A stretch of DNA of 64,000 nt from Ophiosphaerella korrae (lineage: Eukaryota > Ascomycota > Dothideomycetes > Pleosporales > Phaeosphaeriaceae): NCBI GenBank assembly GCA_028456385.1, contig JALNQF010000172.1:29354-93353 (forward strand), read 5' to 3'. The notes below the pieces were generated by a model. That model searched no databases and had not been told where the DNA came from. It saw only the letters and a list, made by a program, of their open reading frames with translations. The position numbers and the translations under genes were made by a program. The number at the start of each line of letters is the position of its first letter. Within the stretch, counting starts at the first letter, position 1. Positions 45,868 through 56,206 of the stretch are shown piece after piece.

Positions 45868-48800
45868 CTAAACGACAGTTGCCGAATAGTTGCCTGGTGG
45901 GTTGAGGCGTAGGTCCCCACTACTCAAAAACCCCCATGGATCACAGAACGACTTCATTTCCGGTACGGAGTCCAGGTTAAAGACCCGAACCAGCATTAAA
46001 ACATCCTTGGGGATGCCCTGCGTTTCTATCTGTGCACTCAGGGAAAGACTGCGTGACTACATTGCTTCTTGCCAGCCTCTTCTGCTTCCTCGAGGTGTGG
46101 AATCGCGGCTGCGAGAGCCAGCACTACAAGACATGTACTTACGTATTCAAAATCCCCCGGCGTCCAGATAAACCGTTCTGCTAGGGGCCCCTTGGTGCTC
46201 TTGACCTCGAAGTGCCAAGTGGGCGGCGTGCTTGTCCACCCGCGGGCGGCGTCGATGCCCGACCGTGACGCTATTGTCGTCCATACGGCCTGCTTGTCTT
46301 TGAGGGTGAAGGACGACATCTTCTTGCCGTTGCGGTTGTACGGCGGGAGCCGGGCACTCTTACTCCGGAAGGGGCTCGTCCAGTGCTCCTCAGGCAGGTA
46401 GTGCTCCTTCATCGTTTCCTCTAGAAATTTCGAGAACTAATGAGTGAAATTACGTTAGCACAGAGATCGCAGATGAAAGGTCGGAATTTAACACTTACGA
46501 ATTCCTCCCCTTTGAATGCTAAATCTGGGTCGATAGCACCGTACCCACCCATAAAGCTTCTTGAGGACAGCCGACTTGGGACGGATATTCGCATGCCATT
46601 GCCCAAACCCATACCATCTAGGCCGCCTGAGCCGTTGAATGCACTATCGCCATCACCGGTTGCGGCTTGACTATTACTCCGCTGGCCGTGCTTGCCATCG
46701 CTACAAAAAATCTGGAACAGACTCGAGGATTCAATGTTCGGCATCGCCCGCCGCTGGAGCCGGCGGGGTGGGGACTTAAGCCATTCCTGATCGCCTTCTT
46801 TATCCTCAGGATACTCGACAGGTATGTTGGCGCGCCGGAATACAGTAGCAATCTTGTCAAGTTTCGGCTCGGTAATGGCGATGAGGAGAAGGTACATGCC
46901 TTCCTGCCGCCGGTCGATACCGGTGAAGGCGGCGAGGTTGCAGACGAGCTCATCTGGGTATATTTCCTGCTCCAGGTAGCCCTCACGGAGGTAAATGTTT
47001 AGGCCGTCGTCCTGTGGGGTGAGCACAACGCTGCCTGGGCACTCGCGGCTCTCGACTAGTTCACCGGAGCATCTGACGACATATTTTTGAATAACCTGAG
47101 CGGCAGTGTGCACTTCAATGTTGTTGAGCTGGCGGATCACCTCCCTGGTCTTCTTCTGGTCTACGCACGATCGAGGTACCAACCTGCCACGTGTCAGTTG
47201 CTTTTGACCTTCGGGGTGCTAGGGGGCAGCGATTTGGCAACTTACCTTGTCAGGAACTCGGATTTGGCCCGAAGAGCCTGTGTGTGAACCTGGCTGAATT
47301 GCGACTGACCCACGATTCTCGGCTTGCTCATTGCGGCCCTACTGAGTCGCTTCTTGTCTAGACCTAGCAAGTTCAGAATCCTCTCGATGCGGTGGATACT
47401 ATCGTTAGGCACAGACAGCAGGGGAATGATGCCGCCGAAGCTTTCCCTGTGCAGCTCCGTGTCCGCAATGAACCAGTCAAAGTCAGCTCTAGCTAATGCT
47501 AGGCGATTAATCTTGTTGATGTCCTTCGTTGTGCTGAGCGGCCACACCTCCCCCAGCTTGAGAGGCTCGAGTTTCACGGTGTATGTCTTGTCTTTCTCGA
47601 GAAACTTGTCTAGCTCTGCAAGCACATCCCGGATGTAGTCCACCGGATCGTCCTCTCTGTAGCTCAGCACCTCGAGTACGAGTTCTTCCATCGACGCGTC
47701 GTTAAGACCAACTACTTCAGTGAGAAGGCGATGGCACAGTGGGTAGACGGTTTTCAAGGCAAAGTGTTGTCGCAGACATGGTGGGCCGCTCCAGAGACAC
47801 TGCTTCAACATCACCCAATCGTACTCGCTCGCCTCGCCAGGCTCTCCCGTCTGGCTCATGCTCAGTGGGACTAACAGAATCGATTTCTTGTTGTGAAAAT
47901 AGTTTCTTGGTCGGTCAGCTTCAGGTCTCTCTCGGGCACATTCTCTGGGCAAATGGTCTGGGGCCGAGGAACTTACTTGACGGTGGCCTGATCGTCCATG
48001 AACCATGCCTGAATCTGCTCTAGGATAGACGAGACCTGCTCCAAACGACACTCTGTGCCCACAAGGCTGTCCAGAGAGCGGAGGTAGAACTTGACGTCGT
48101 CCTTGACGCCAACGCCCAGATGGCGCAGGTGGTACCACCGCGGGTGGTTGGGGTCGGGCACCTTGAGAAACAGCACCTGGCCGTCTTGCCTGGTTACCAG
48201 CTCCTCGAGCGGGAGGAACGTGTCCTTCAGCTTGCAGACCCGGCCATCGTTGCTGAGAACCTGCATTGTGGACAGCTTCAGCTTCAGCTCGTCGTAACAT
48301 GCCTGTTCCTCCAGGTCCGATCCATTGTAGCTGCAATCAGAAAGCCAGCGGCTGTAAAAAACCCAATGTTCGCACATCAGATACAGCATATCGAGCCACG
48401 GCCACTGTTGGAGGAGTAACTCGAAGTGAGGGTGCACCACAAATATTTTCCTGTGTGTGCTCTTGTCCCAGCTCGTGATGGAGACCATATGTGGTATGGA
48501 AAACACACCCAGGTTAGCCTGAAGCCAGTTGTACCAAGCTGTCGGGTCCTTGGTGTGGGCGGAGAGGTATTCCGGGTGGATGAACTTGTGAATGGCCCGG
48601 CTGCTGGCGAAGAACTTGGTAGCAGAGTAAGGAATGTCATGGCGGTCGATATACAGATTGCAAGAGGGTGAGCGGCCATCGTCTTCAGTCGCCATCCAGA
48701 AGAGATCAAAGCCTTGTCGTTGCCACCCAGTTTCGAAGAGGAAGAGCATCTGCGAGATGAGATCCTTCCGAGAGACACTCGCTGGATCGAAGTTCTTGTC

Positions 48801-50644
48801 TGCGTGCTGCAGCAAGATTAAATGTATGATTTCTGTCATATTGAACGGCTTCACCCCGAGAAGGCCGTACAGGTTGTGACGGGCCTGACTGTTGATTACA
48901 TCGGCGTGAACTACCAGTATGTCGATGCCCCCCGGTAAAACCCAGGAGACGGACTGGCTAGGAAATAAAATCTTGTTTTCTTTCGCGCGAACCCATTGGC
49001 CCGTCCGAAGTTGGATCAGTGGGAGGTCCTTGAGCTGCTCGAGGAGGTCTCTGGGGAACGTCGCCAAGACTGTGGCTAGCTGAGAATGCCATCTGGCAGA
49101 CTTCTGTCTGAAGCTATCGAAAGACGACTCTAGTATGATCCTCAGGTCAGCCAAAAACTGCCTCTCGTCCATCTTCTGCACACCAATCAATTTGAGGTGC
49201 TGAAAGTCCTCGCTCGCGTACTTTGGTGACAGATATCGCCTCTCCCGGTTGCCTGTCAGAGTGAAGGGCGCTCCTGATTCATCGAGGAAGCGGGCCGGGA
49301 TAAAGGTCAGGTCTTCGGGTTTAGCCCAGTCGCCGCTCCAGCATTTGAGGACTGCCTCGCAGCGAAGCCTCTGAAGAATCGAGTGCTTTAGCGGCGTGAA
49401 AAAGTTAGTGATGGTGGGCTTGAGGGGGAGGTACCGTGGCCAGAGGTACTGCATAAAGTCCCTGGTTTGGTTGAATCTCTGTATGGAAGCGATGAAGGCA
49501 TCGGCCACTTGGTCGCGAATAGTCTTGTTCCACTTCGAAGAACTGTCGACATCTTCGCGACTGGCGACGAGAAGAAAATCTGCGTGGATGAGAAACTAAG
49601 CACTCGTGAGCGAAGTCCTGATCCTCGGCCTAATTAAGAGAAGGTGGCAATTACCTTGAAGCCGTAGTCACGAATCGGGAGGAAGGCAAAGACGTGTTGG
49701 GAGCGAGTAATGGGTTGGCGATTATCATCCAAAGGGAATGCCAACAGTGTGTCTGATTCTGAAATACCGCTACGCTTGGCCTCGCCCTGCAGACCCGTAG
49801 CCCTATGCTTCATTACGACATAACTGATAGATTTTGTATCTTGGGAGAGTCGGAGACCTTCCAGTCCATTAAACTTGTGCTCGCTCCTCATGAGACTTTT
49901 CGCCCAGATGTTGTCAGCCGACTCGAAAATGTTGATGTCTATTCTCTTGAGGCGTCAAAGGAACATGAGGAGATGGGGGTCTAGGCTCTTTAACTCATCA
50001 ACAAGCTCTTGCGAGTTGTAGTCTTGCGAGTTGTAGTCTTGCGATAGCTGGAGATAAAACGAAGCCCAGCCTGTACGTCTCTGTCCCGGTAGGCGGTCGA
50101 GGATTGGGGCGATCATGCCAAGCGGCTGACGCTTGTCAAACTTGAAAGAGTAGTCGTTTGAGGAGACCCAGACGACATCGGCCACTTTAAACACGGCTTT
50201 GAAGCCAATCCCCTTCTCGCCAACGTAGCCGTGCTGATCCTCATCTGGTACGGACTTGGAGCTGAGCCCGATGCTACAGATCGCTTCGACGTTCTTCCCT
50301 GAGAAACCTACCTCGTTGCAGTCGACGCGCATATGGTTGTTGGTGCACGTCAAGTGCAGCGTCGGAAGAGTGCCTTGTCGATAGTGATTGTCATCGGCAT
50401 TCTGAATCAGTTCCATGAGAAAACGGGTTGACTTCTGGTAGAGTTGCTCTGATAGCCTGGTATAGAGTCAAGATCAGTCGAAAATCGCCTTTATCAGAAC
50501 AGATGCTAAGCGGAATGGCTCTCCTTACACTTTCGTGGCCGCCTCCAAGTCCTGGATGATAGCTCGGGGCATGCTGTTGTTGTCCAAGCCTTTGGCCTGC
50601 CGGATCTGATGAATGTGCTTATGGGCGGCATTTTCGAAAATCAT
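45868..50644 (-). pseudogene. Large HATPase (GHKL) / DUF3883 protein, NO VEIN-like, with one in-frame stop
   Basis: Seven exons join cleanly in phase: 50529-50644, 49655-50456, 47977-49595, 47247-47905 (donor at 47246/47245), 46499-47183, 46143-46436 and 45868-46056, with GTAAGG/GTAATT/GTAAGT donors; 1455 codons. The N-terminus has the GHKL ATP-binding boxes: FLMELIQNADDN (catalytic-type Glu54, Asn58), VGFSGKNVEAICSIG and GEKGIGFKAVFKV. The long middle has no motif I know. The C-terminus has WHFEVKSTKGPLAERFIWT, typical of DUF3883, then VLMLVRVFNLDSVPEM. Codon 206 is TGA (49955-49957) inside the conserved-looking LLMFL-RLKRIDINIFES, where Arg (CGA) would be one transition away. Everything else is intact, so this is either a recent loss, a strain variant or a sequence error. 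A 15-bp tandem duplication (encoding QDYNSQDYNS) lies nearby at about 50007-50040. Confidence 0.82.
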
Positions 50645-50968
50645 TCCGACTGATGCGTCGCAGAAGGCAATTGAATGGAATAACTCAGGCTTGATCTAAG
50701 CAGGAGATGTCTTATAACAAGGTAACCCCGCTAACTGTCAAATGGGAAGTCCGTGGTGACGATATCGCCGGCTCTTAACTACGACGACTCCACAACCAGG
50801 CTGCCAAGTCCAAGGCCTCAAGGCGTTACCGGCGAGCTCATGACAACGTGTTTTATCAAAACAAACCCAGGCGTCTTCTACGCACCTGATATCACTTCAC
50901 ATGACAATGTGCTGGGCCAATGAAACGAAGGATACACTACTCTTTCTGGTTCACCGGCCGCCTATGCA

Positions 50969-51093
50969 CAGTGTTTTCGCATGGAGCGCATCCCTATCAA
51001 AGTTTGGCGAATCAGGGCATAACTGTCAGTGCAACCTAGAGCCGTAATTTGTCAAATTTTGATAGGGATGCGCTCCGCCATGCAAAGGCACTG
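50969..51093 (-). mobile_element. MITE-like inverted-repeat element, copy 1
   Basis: A 125-bp element that starts cagtg and ends cactg. Its arms are imperfect inverted repeats of about 38 bp around the core gagcgcatccctatcaaa. The right side is followed by TA; the left is preceded by CA, perhaps a mutated TA target duplication. The interior is the reverse complement of copy 2 with some substitutions (shared blocks attacggctct and ctgattcgcc). The ends and likely TA duplication fit a Tc1/mariner-type non-autonomous element. Confidence 0.75.
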
Positions 51094-51516
51094 TAGAGAC
51101 GCGGTGGCTGCCTTCAACCTGATAGTGCTTGGCGGGTAGCTCTCTGCCAGCTGCTGCGATACTTTTATTTTATTTTATTTTTTTCGTATTTCGCCAGCTA
51201 AGCCCAAGCGCCTTCAGCTCCCCAGTGGCTTATTCGGTAAAGTTATTAGTGCCTCAAGGCTAGAACTGATAGCAATGATGAGATCTAGAAATCGTTCAAT
51301 GGCCGGCATTGTATGTTGACTTCAAACAATTCATGCCGATTGCAGCCAAAGTCCGGCGTGTGATTGTTGAGTCAGCCTCGCATGATGGGGGCGAGGGTGG
51401 AGGCGGAGTTAGCCTGGAGCGGCTGGTTGGAAGCCTCCCTCCTGTTGCGGTAGTGGATTGCATATTGGTAATTGTTGACGTGGCTAGAGTTGAGACTTTT
51501 TTGGTGGATGTATCTA

Positions 51517-51644
51517 CATTGCCTTCGCATGGTGGAGCGCATCCCTGTCAAAGTTCGACGGATTACGGCTCTGGATCACACTGGTTGTTAGGCTCTGATT
51601 CGCCAAAATTTGATAGGGATGCGCTCCACCATGCGAAGGCACTG
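51517..51644 (+). mobile_element. MITE-like inverted-repeat element, copy 2
   Basis: A 128-bp element flanked by TA on both sides. The left arm from 51517 (cattgccttcgcatggtgga) pairs with the right arm ending at 51644 over about 38 bp with two mismatches. The interior aligns along its whole length with copy 1 in opposite orientation. The better-preserved arms and intact TA suggest a younger insertion than copy 1. No coding capacity. Confidence 0.8.
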
Positions 51645-52110
51645 TAGGTGCTTCAGCTACATTCCGTTTTAAGGCGTATTAAATATTGTCGTTGAAGTTC
51701 AACAACAAAACGCTTCCATAAGCCGATGACTAGAGAAGTGGTTAGCGGCCCTCACAACATTTGGTGGCGAACGCTGAGGCCCCAGGGCTTACCAGCCCCC
51801 GTATTTCCCTCCAACACTTGTACTGTGTAGCGCGCTTTTTGCCTCAGAACTTGACCGGTGGGCGTCATCTGAACGCTATCACTGTGGGAGGCTTCTCCAG
51901 TCTGAGCCTCTGTGAAATCGTGAGCCTTGCTTCGCGAGCCAACTCCCCTCCCCTCCCTAAGACCGACCGCCTGGTTTTCAATTGCTTAGCATATGTGCTT
52001 GGGATCGCAATGCCCAGCACTAAACTGGCGATTCTTTCCATCATGACCTCGACGGCTGGTGGCTCCCCCAACCAAGTGCTCTGTCGTGGCAATTCGGTAC
52101 CGGTCAAACT

Positions 52111-52362
52111 ATGGAGGTAGCCGTGTCGGTGTTGGCAATTGCCCAGGCCTCGTTCAAGACATCGAAAGCACTCCACGACCCAGCTGACAGATATCAAAAT
52201 GCTAGGCCCATCCTCAATTCACTGCGGATTCAAACAACCACTGTCGCCTGGTCCTTGCAATCGCTCCATCTCATCCTCGATCTAAAGGGATATTATAGCT
52301 TCGCAAGGAGCTGCGCCTCAAGAGTGCGACGCTTTTTGAGCTCGAGAGTGTGGGAGAGATGA
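52111..52362 (+). pseudogene. STAND/NLR fungal N-terminal-domain fragment
   Basis: A frame starting MEVAVSVLAIAQASFKTSKA, followed by LHDPADRYQNARPILNSLR and SLQSLHLIL. This is the helical N-terminal domain seen at the start of many fungal STAND/NLR-like and ankyrin proteins (a short hydrophobic helix, then xxALHDLxDRYxNAxxTI). The similarity fades after about 60 residues, and the rest of a receptor (NACHT/NB-ARC, repeats) is not found. It is a relic or an exon of an unresolved gene. Confidence 0.5.
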
Positions 52363-53123
52363 TGACGAAAAAGGGAGCAAATATATCGTCCTCGAAGCTC
52401 TCTGCTGCTACTACATTATCCAAGCTATTGGCTACGTCTTCTTGATGAGGGGCTTCACTTGCACCCGTCGCCTGCTTAGGGGCTTCACTAGGCAGATTCT
52501 GCCCGCTAGCATGCGAGGTCTGTTCACCCTGTTTATGCGAGGTCGTTGGGCCACGAGCCGATTCTGCCGACACCATGACCTGTGGCTTGATTATCACTTG
52601 AGTTGCGTCAAGTGCATCTTCCCCGTCAGTTGATGCAAGGTCCAAAACCTCCGCACTTGGCCGAGGTCTTTCTCTTTACGATAAACCATAGCCGGAATGA
52701 AGTAGTGGATATGCCGTAGAAAGGTGATCATGTCGGGCGCAACAATTGCCAGGCCATCGTCCTCACCGCCATATAACGATGCCGCTCGGGGTGGCCTGAT
52801 TTCGGTAAGCGGCTCTGGATCGCTTTCAAACATAATTTGCTTCTCGACCCAAGATTGAATCTAATCTGGTATCGAGGGAAAGAAGGGTAGGCGATTTCTG
52901 AGGCCTCTGAGACTCGAGATTGCGTTGCATTGGAAGAGTATGCTGTACTTCGACGAAACAACGTCGAAGGCGCAATCCCGGTGATCGAAGCTAAATTACC
53001 ACCTTCAGATGGCTTGATGATACTAGGGATGTGGAGGTGCGATTGCGGTACTGCAAGGTGTAAGCAGTCACTGATGTCGAGGTAGGTATCTTGAACAGAG
53101 GATCCCATTTACTAGAAACCATG
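52363..53123 (-). other. Possible remnant exons on the minus strand
   Basis: Minus-strand frames at 52594-52833 (FLRHIHYFIPAMVYRKEKDL) and 52728-53108 look protein-like but lie in different frames with no convincing splice sites. They may be the decayed 3' part of the minus-strand N-terminal-domain gene next door. No family named. Confidence 0.25.
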
Positions 53124-53806
53124 CTATTCGACCGGACCGAGCTTGTCCTCGAGATGGCATCTTAGTACTGATGAATCGCTCGCACCATCCTCGCATCCCC
53201 CGGTGCCAGACATAACCGACTTCTCTTCACCCAAAGCTCCAGCGGTGAAGCGTTCCAAAAGAATAGCACTCGACGATGGTTTACTAGATAAATCTCTGCG
53301 TACAGAGTCGACGACGTTGCCGAGGGACGGGCTCCGCTTCAGCATCTTTTCTACGTCACGGTGGTTTGGCTGCACAACGTCTCGGAGCTCCCTGAACTGG
53401 GCGTGCAGCTCGGCAATTCCTCATCTACCATGTAGATTTAGTCATGATGAGTCCTCTCATTTTCCGACTGCACTCGACAATAAAAATAAGAAATGAAGAG
53501 AGAAAAAACACACACTTAAAAACACGGCATAATCGACATTATCGCAACGTGGGTGCCCAGGAGAGTCTGCAACAGATCCTTCATAGAGGCTCCTTTCCAC
53601 AGCCATTTCGCTTTCGTTTTGTTGTTCACGCTGCCTGGAGCATCAATATCTCCGACGAGGCTGATGATTTCCGTGTCGAGACAAACTAGTATTATCTCAC
53701 ACCCAGCTATGGCCACATAAAGGTTTCCCTCTAACTCGGGCAGCTCCTTAGACCTTTGCTTGACCAGAGGCGAGGCTCGCAGGTCCGTACTGCTTGTCCC
53801 CAGCAC
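53124..53806 (-). pseudogene. Second fungal N-terminal-domain (STAND-type) relic
   Basis: Two segments: 53516-53806 reads through CEIILVCLDTEIISLVGDID and KAKWLWKGASMKDLLQTLLG. After a gap, 53124-53420 reads IAELHAQFRELRDVVQPNHR. This matches the layout of fungal N-terminal domains where a VVxGCEIVLxxLDxEL helix is followed by W(K/N)xxxMxxLLxxLxGQ and later a long helix. The join between the two segments is not resolved, because a stop precedes any usable donor, and the 5' end is missing. It is most likely a decayed paralogue of the fragment at 52111, in opposite orientation. Confidence 0.45.
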
Positions 53807-54772
53807 AGTTCATGCTAGAGCCGGAGCCCGACCCGCCTCCCCAACAGTGAGGTAATAGGAAGGAGAGTGAGAGCTGACAGTTCTTCGCCGCACAGCAGCA
53901 GCAGCAGCACCTCTGACGTTAGTAGCTTGTCGAGCGCGACCTTGCCTAGTGTGCCCCTTCAAGAGACCGATACACATCTGAGCGGCTTGAACCCAGCTCT
54001 AGACCTGACAAGTGATTCTTCGAGTAAAACTAGCAACGAAGCGCACCCTTCCAGCGCTCTCTCCGACGGGCGTGGTTCCTTTGACGTTATTAGCCCGTCG
54101 GACTTTGGCCTTGACGAACAAAAAGACATGGGCATCTCGGAGTCCCTCTGGTCCCCCATATGACGGACCGTAATTTTTGTAACCTTGATAATCACTGTCG
54201 ACACGCGCAAGTCGTTTGAAAGGTCCGAAAACAGGGATTGATATACGCTTTGGACTTGATCCGGTAGATTGCTACAGTCAGGATAGTCTCATCCTCTCTA
54301 ACGATTCGGGGATCTCTATGCCTGAAGCACTTTAATCCAGGAATATGTCATCTGCGTAAATGGTTGTAGCACTTTTGGGGATTGAGGCTTGAGCATGCTT
54401 CTGCTTCTTTTCTGCTTGCCAGACCAAGCATATGTAGGAATCGAAGGGCTTGACCGTAATAGCGACAGCGTAAGCAGCAGCGCCTGTATTGATCGAGGTT
54501 TTGAGAGTTCATTGGAAAACCTGGCGGGCCGTTTAGATGATGCTAAAACGCGTTTAAATTCAGTGCGAGCGTCAGGTGCTGCTCCCCCAGCCTATGATGA
54601 GCAATGTTGCGCACAGGTGTCAAGCAACGCGTGGATCTGGGATGCGGCGAGGCCCGAGGCGCTGAGGCCGAAGCGGTAGAACTGGCCGCGTGGCGCAGCG
54701 CAGCGCAGGGACCGAATCAACCGATTGGAGTTCTAGCTCTGCGCATGCCTGTGTCTACGTTCTTCCACCACC
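53807..54772. other. Unassigned, with Ser-rich frames
   Basis: A plus-strand frame at 53867-54163 is Ser-rich (SSSPHSSSSSTSDVSSLSS), and another at 54389-54679 contains FESSLENLAGRLDDAKTRLN, which reads like a coiled coil. Both may be remnant exons of an accessory protein, but no start, splice or family could be established. Confidence 0.3.
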
Positions 54773-55231
54773 ATGGCTCGGCACACTCGCTCCTCGACTG
54801 GCCATGGCGACTCAGGGGATGCAGAAATCACAATCGCCGGGACCATAAAGACTCGCTTTCACGAATTGCATGAGACGTCGTACTATCTACGTGAGTAATC
54901 TAGTCATAATGCTGCCCATCATGCGGATCGTTGCTTTTCTAGAGCTCGTTCCGAATACTAGTAAAAATTACTCTAAAATGGATGCAGTCACCGATTTTGA
55001 TGATATGATTCTTTACCTACGATAGGCTGGTCATGGCGTTCTAGCGAACAAAAAGCTAATTGCGACTTGGGTATAACCATTGGCCCAATTCCATATGCTA
55101 TTGTGGCCGAAGCTGGTGCAGTCAAGCTGCGGTACAAAACAATGGCTCTTGGACGTAATACCTACTACTTTTTGTCAATCATCAACTACGCACGTCACTA
55201 CACATGCCGAATCGTAAGAGATGAGACTTGA
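54773..55231 (+). CDS. Possible small two-exon hypothetical protein
   Basis: Exon 1 54773-54890 begins MARHTRSSTGHGDSGDAEIT and ends before a perfect GTGAGT donor. A 135-bp intron ends at TAG, and exon 2 (55026-55231) continues in phase with WSWRSSEQKANCDLGITIG and YAIVAEAGAVKLRYKTM. The product would be 107 residues. Support rests only on the good start context, the donor and the open second exon; no family is recognised, and the intron is longer than most here. Confidence 0.3.
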
Positions 55232-56206
55232 GGGGAAAGGCAGAATTTCTCCCTGCTATATTGAATCTCTTTCTTTTGCCTTGGGCTTTTTTCGGGCTGC
55301 CCGCAACGAAGGGCAGGACGCCAGAGACGTTAGATATTCTTTTTAATAAGGAGGTCTCGTCACAGAAGTTCAAAGAGGAGGCCAGGATGTATTAGTAATA
55401 GTACTATAGTAATATTGTAGTATGAAGTACACGAGAGAGCTTGCTAAGGTATATTCAGAAATTTTTCTTAGGTTAATATATTAATGTAAAATTCTTCCTA
55501 GGTTAGGAAGGTGCAGTAGTTGAGTTTAAAGGACGAAACATAGAACAGTCCTAAGGGTAGTTAGTAGGTAACCAGTGTATTACTTATTGCGCTCATATTT
55601 TAGGTATGAGATTACATATTTCGATTAATTTTGGGATTTTATTTCTTGACGACTTTGAATATTAGGTATCAGGCAACTACCATGATAGAAGTGCTAGTGT
55701 TCTACCACTCCACTTCCAAAGTACTGTACAGGCTATAGTAATTTTATTAGTTTATACATCTCTTGAAAAAATATTGTAGACGCATAGCTTTATGCCACAG
55801 TGCCCCACATTGGTCATCCAAGCATTTACCGAAATATTTGCCGGCCTCGGCAAGAACCTTAACCGAGAGGCCCCTACAGCGCTACTTCCTACTTTACTAA
55901 GATATTACAGACGCAGTTCCCATGTATGTGCTACGTAGGCACTTCGGCTTGCATCCCTGAAGCGTAAACTAAATGTTCATCGAATACCTAGATTAGCAAG
56001 ACCGGCTGCAGCGATTGTTGGAACTTATAATTTTTGCTTCATGGATCTATATTGACGTGACGATGCCCTGCAGAGACTACCTGCTGCGCTGGAAGCCTTT
56101 CTCCTTTACATCTTGAGGATATAATATATTAGCTTTTTAGGGGAAGTTTTGTACTACCCAGCAATCAATTCCCTTTAAGCTTCACATAAATTAGGCTTGG
56201 TACACT
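55232..56206. other. AT-rich intergenic stretch, no gene seen
   Basis: Very AT-rich with many TA steps, particularly 55380-55760. No open frame of note on the plus strand; a minus frame at 55182-55373 overlaps the small gene. It may be an AT-rich, possibly RIP-affected patch, but no repeat was identified. Confidence 0.5.

Larger units (their letters stand above)
50645..52110. other. Gene-free stretch hosting two MITE copies
   Basis: Apart from the two inverted-repeat elements described separately, no gene is seen. A frame at 51309-51647 runs into the second element. A T-rich run (tattttattttattttttttcg) lies at about 51165-51185. Confidence 0.5.

Noticed and set aside
51309..51647. A 112-codon frame ending in MITE copy 2
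   Set aside because: It extends into the inverted-repeat element and has no recognisable protein features.
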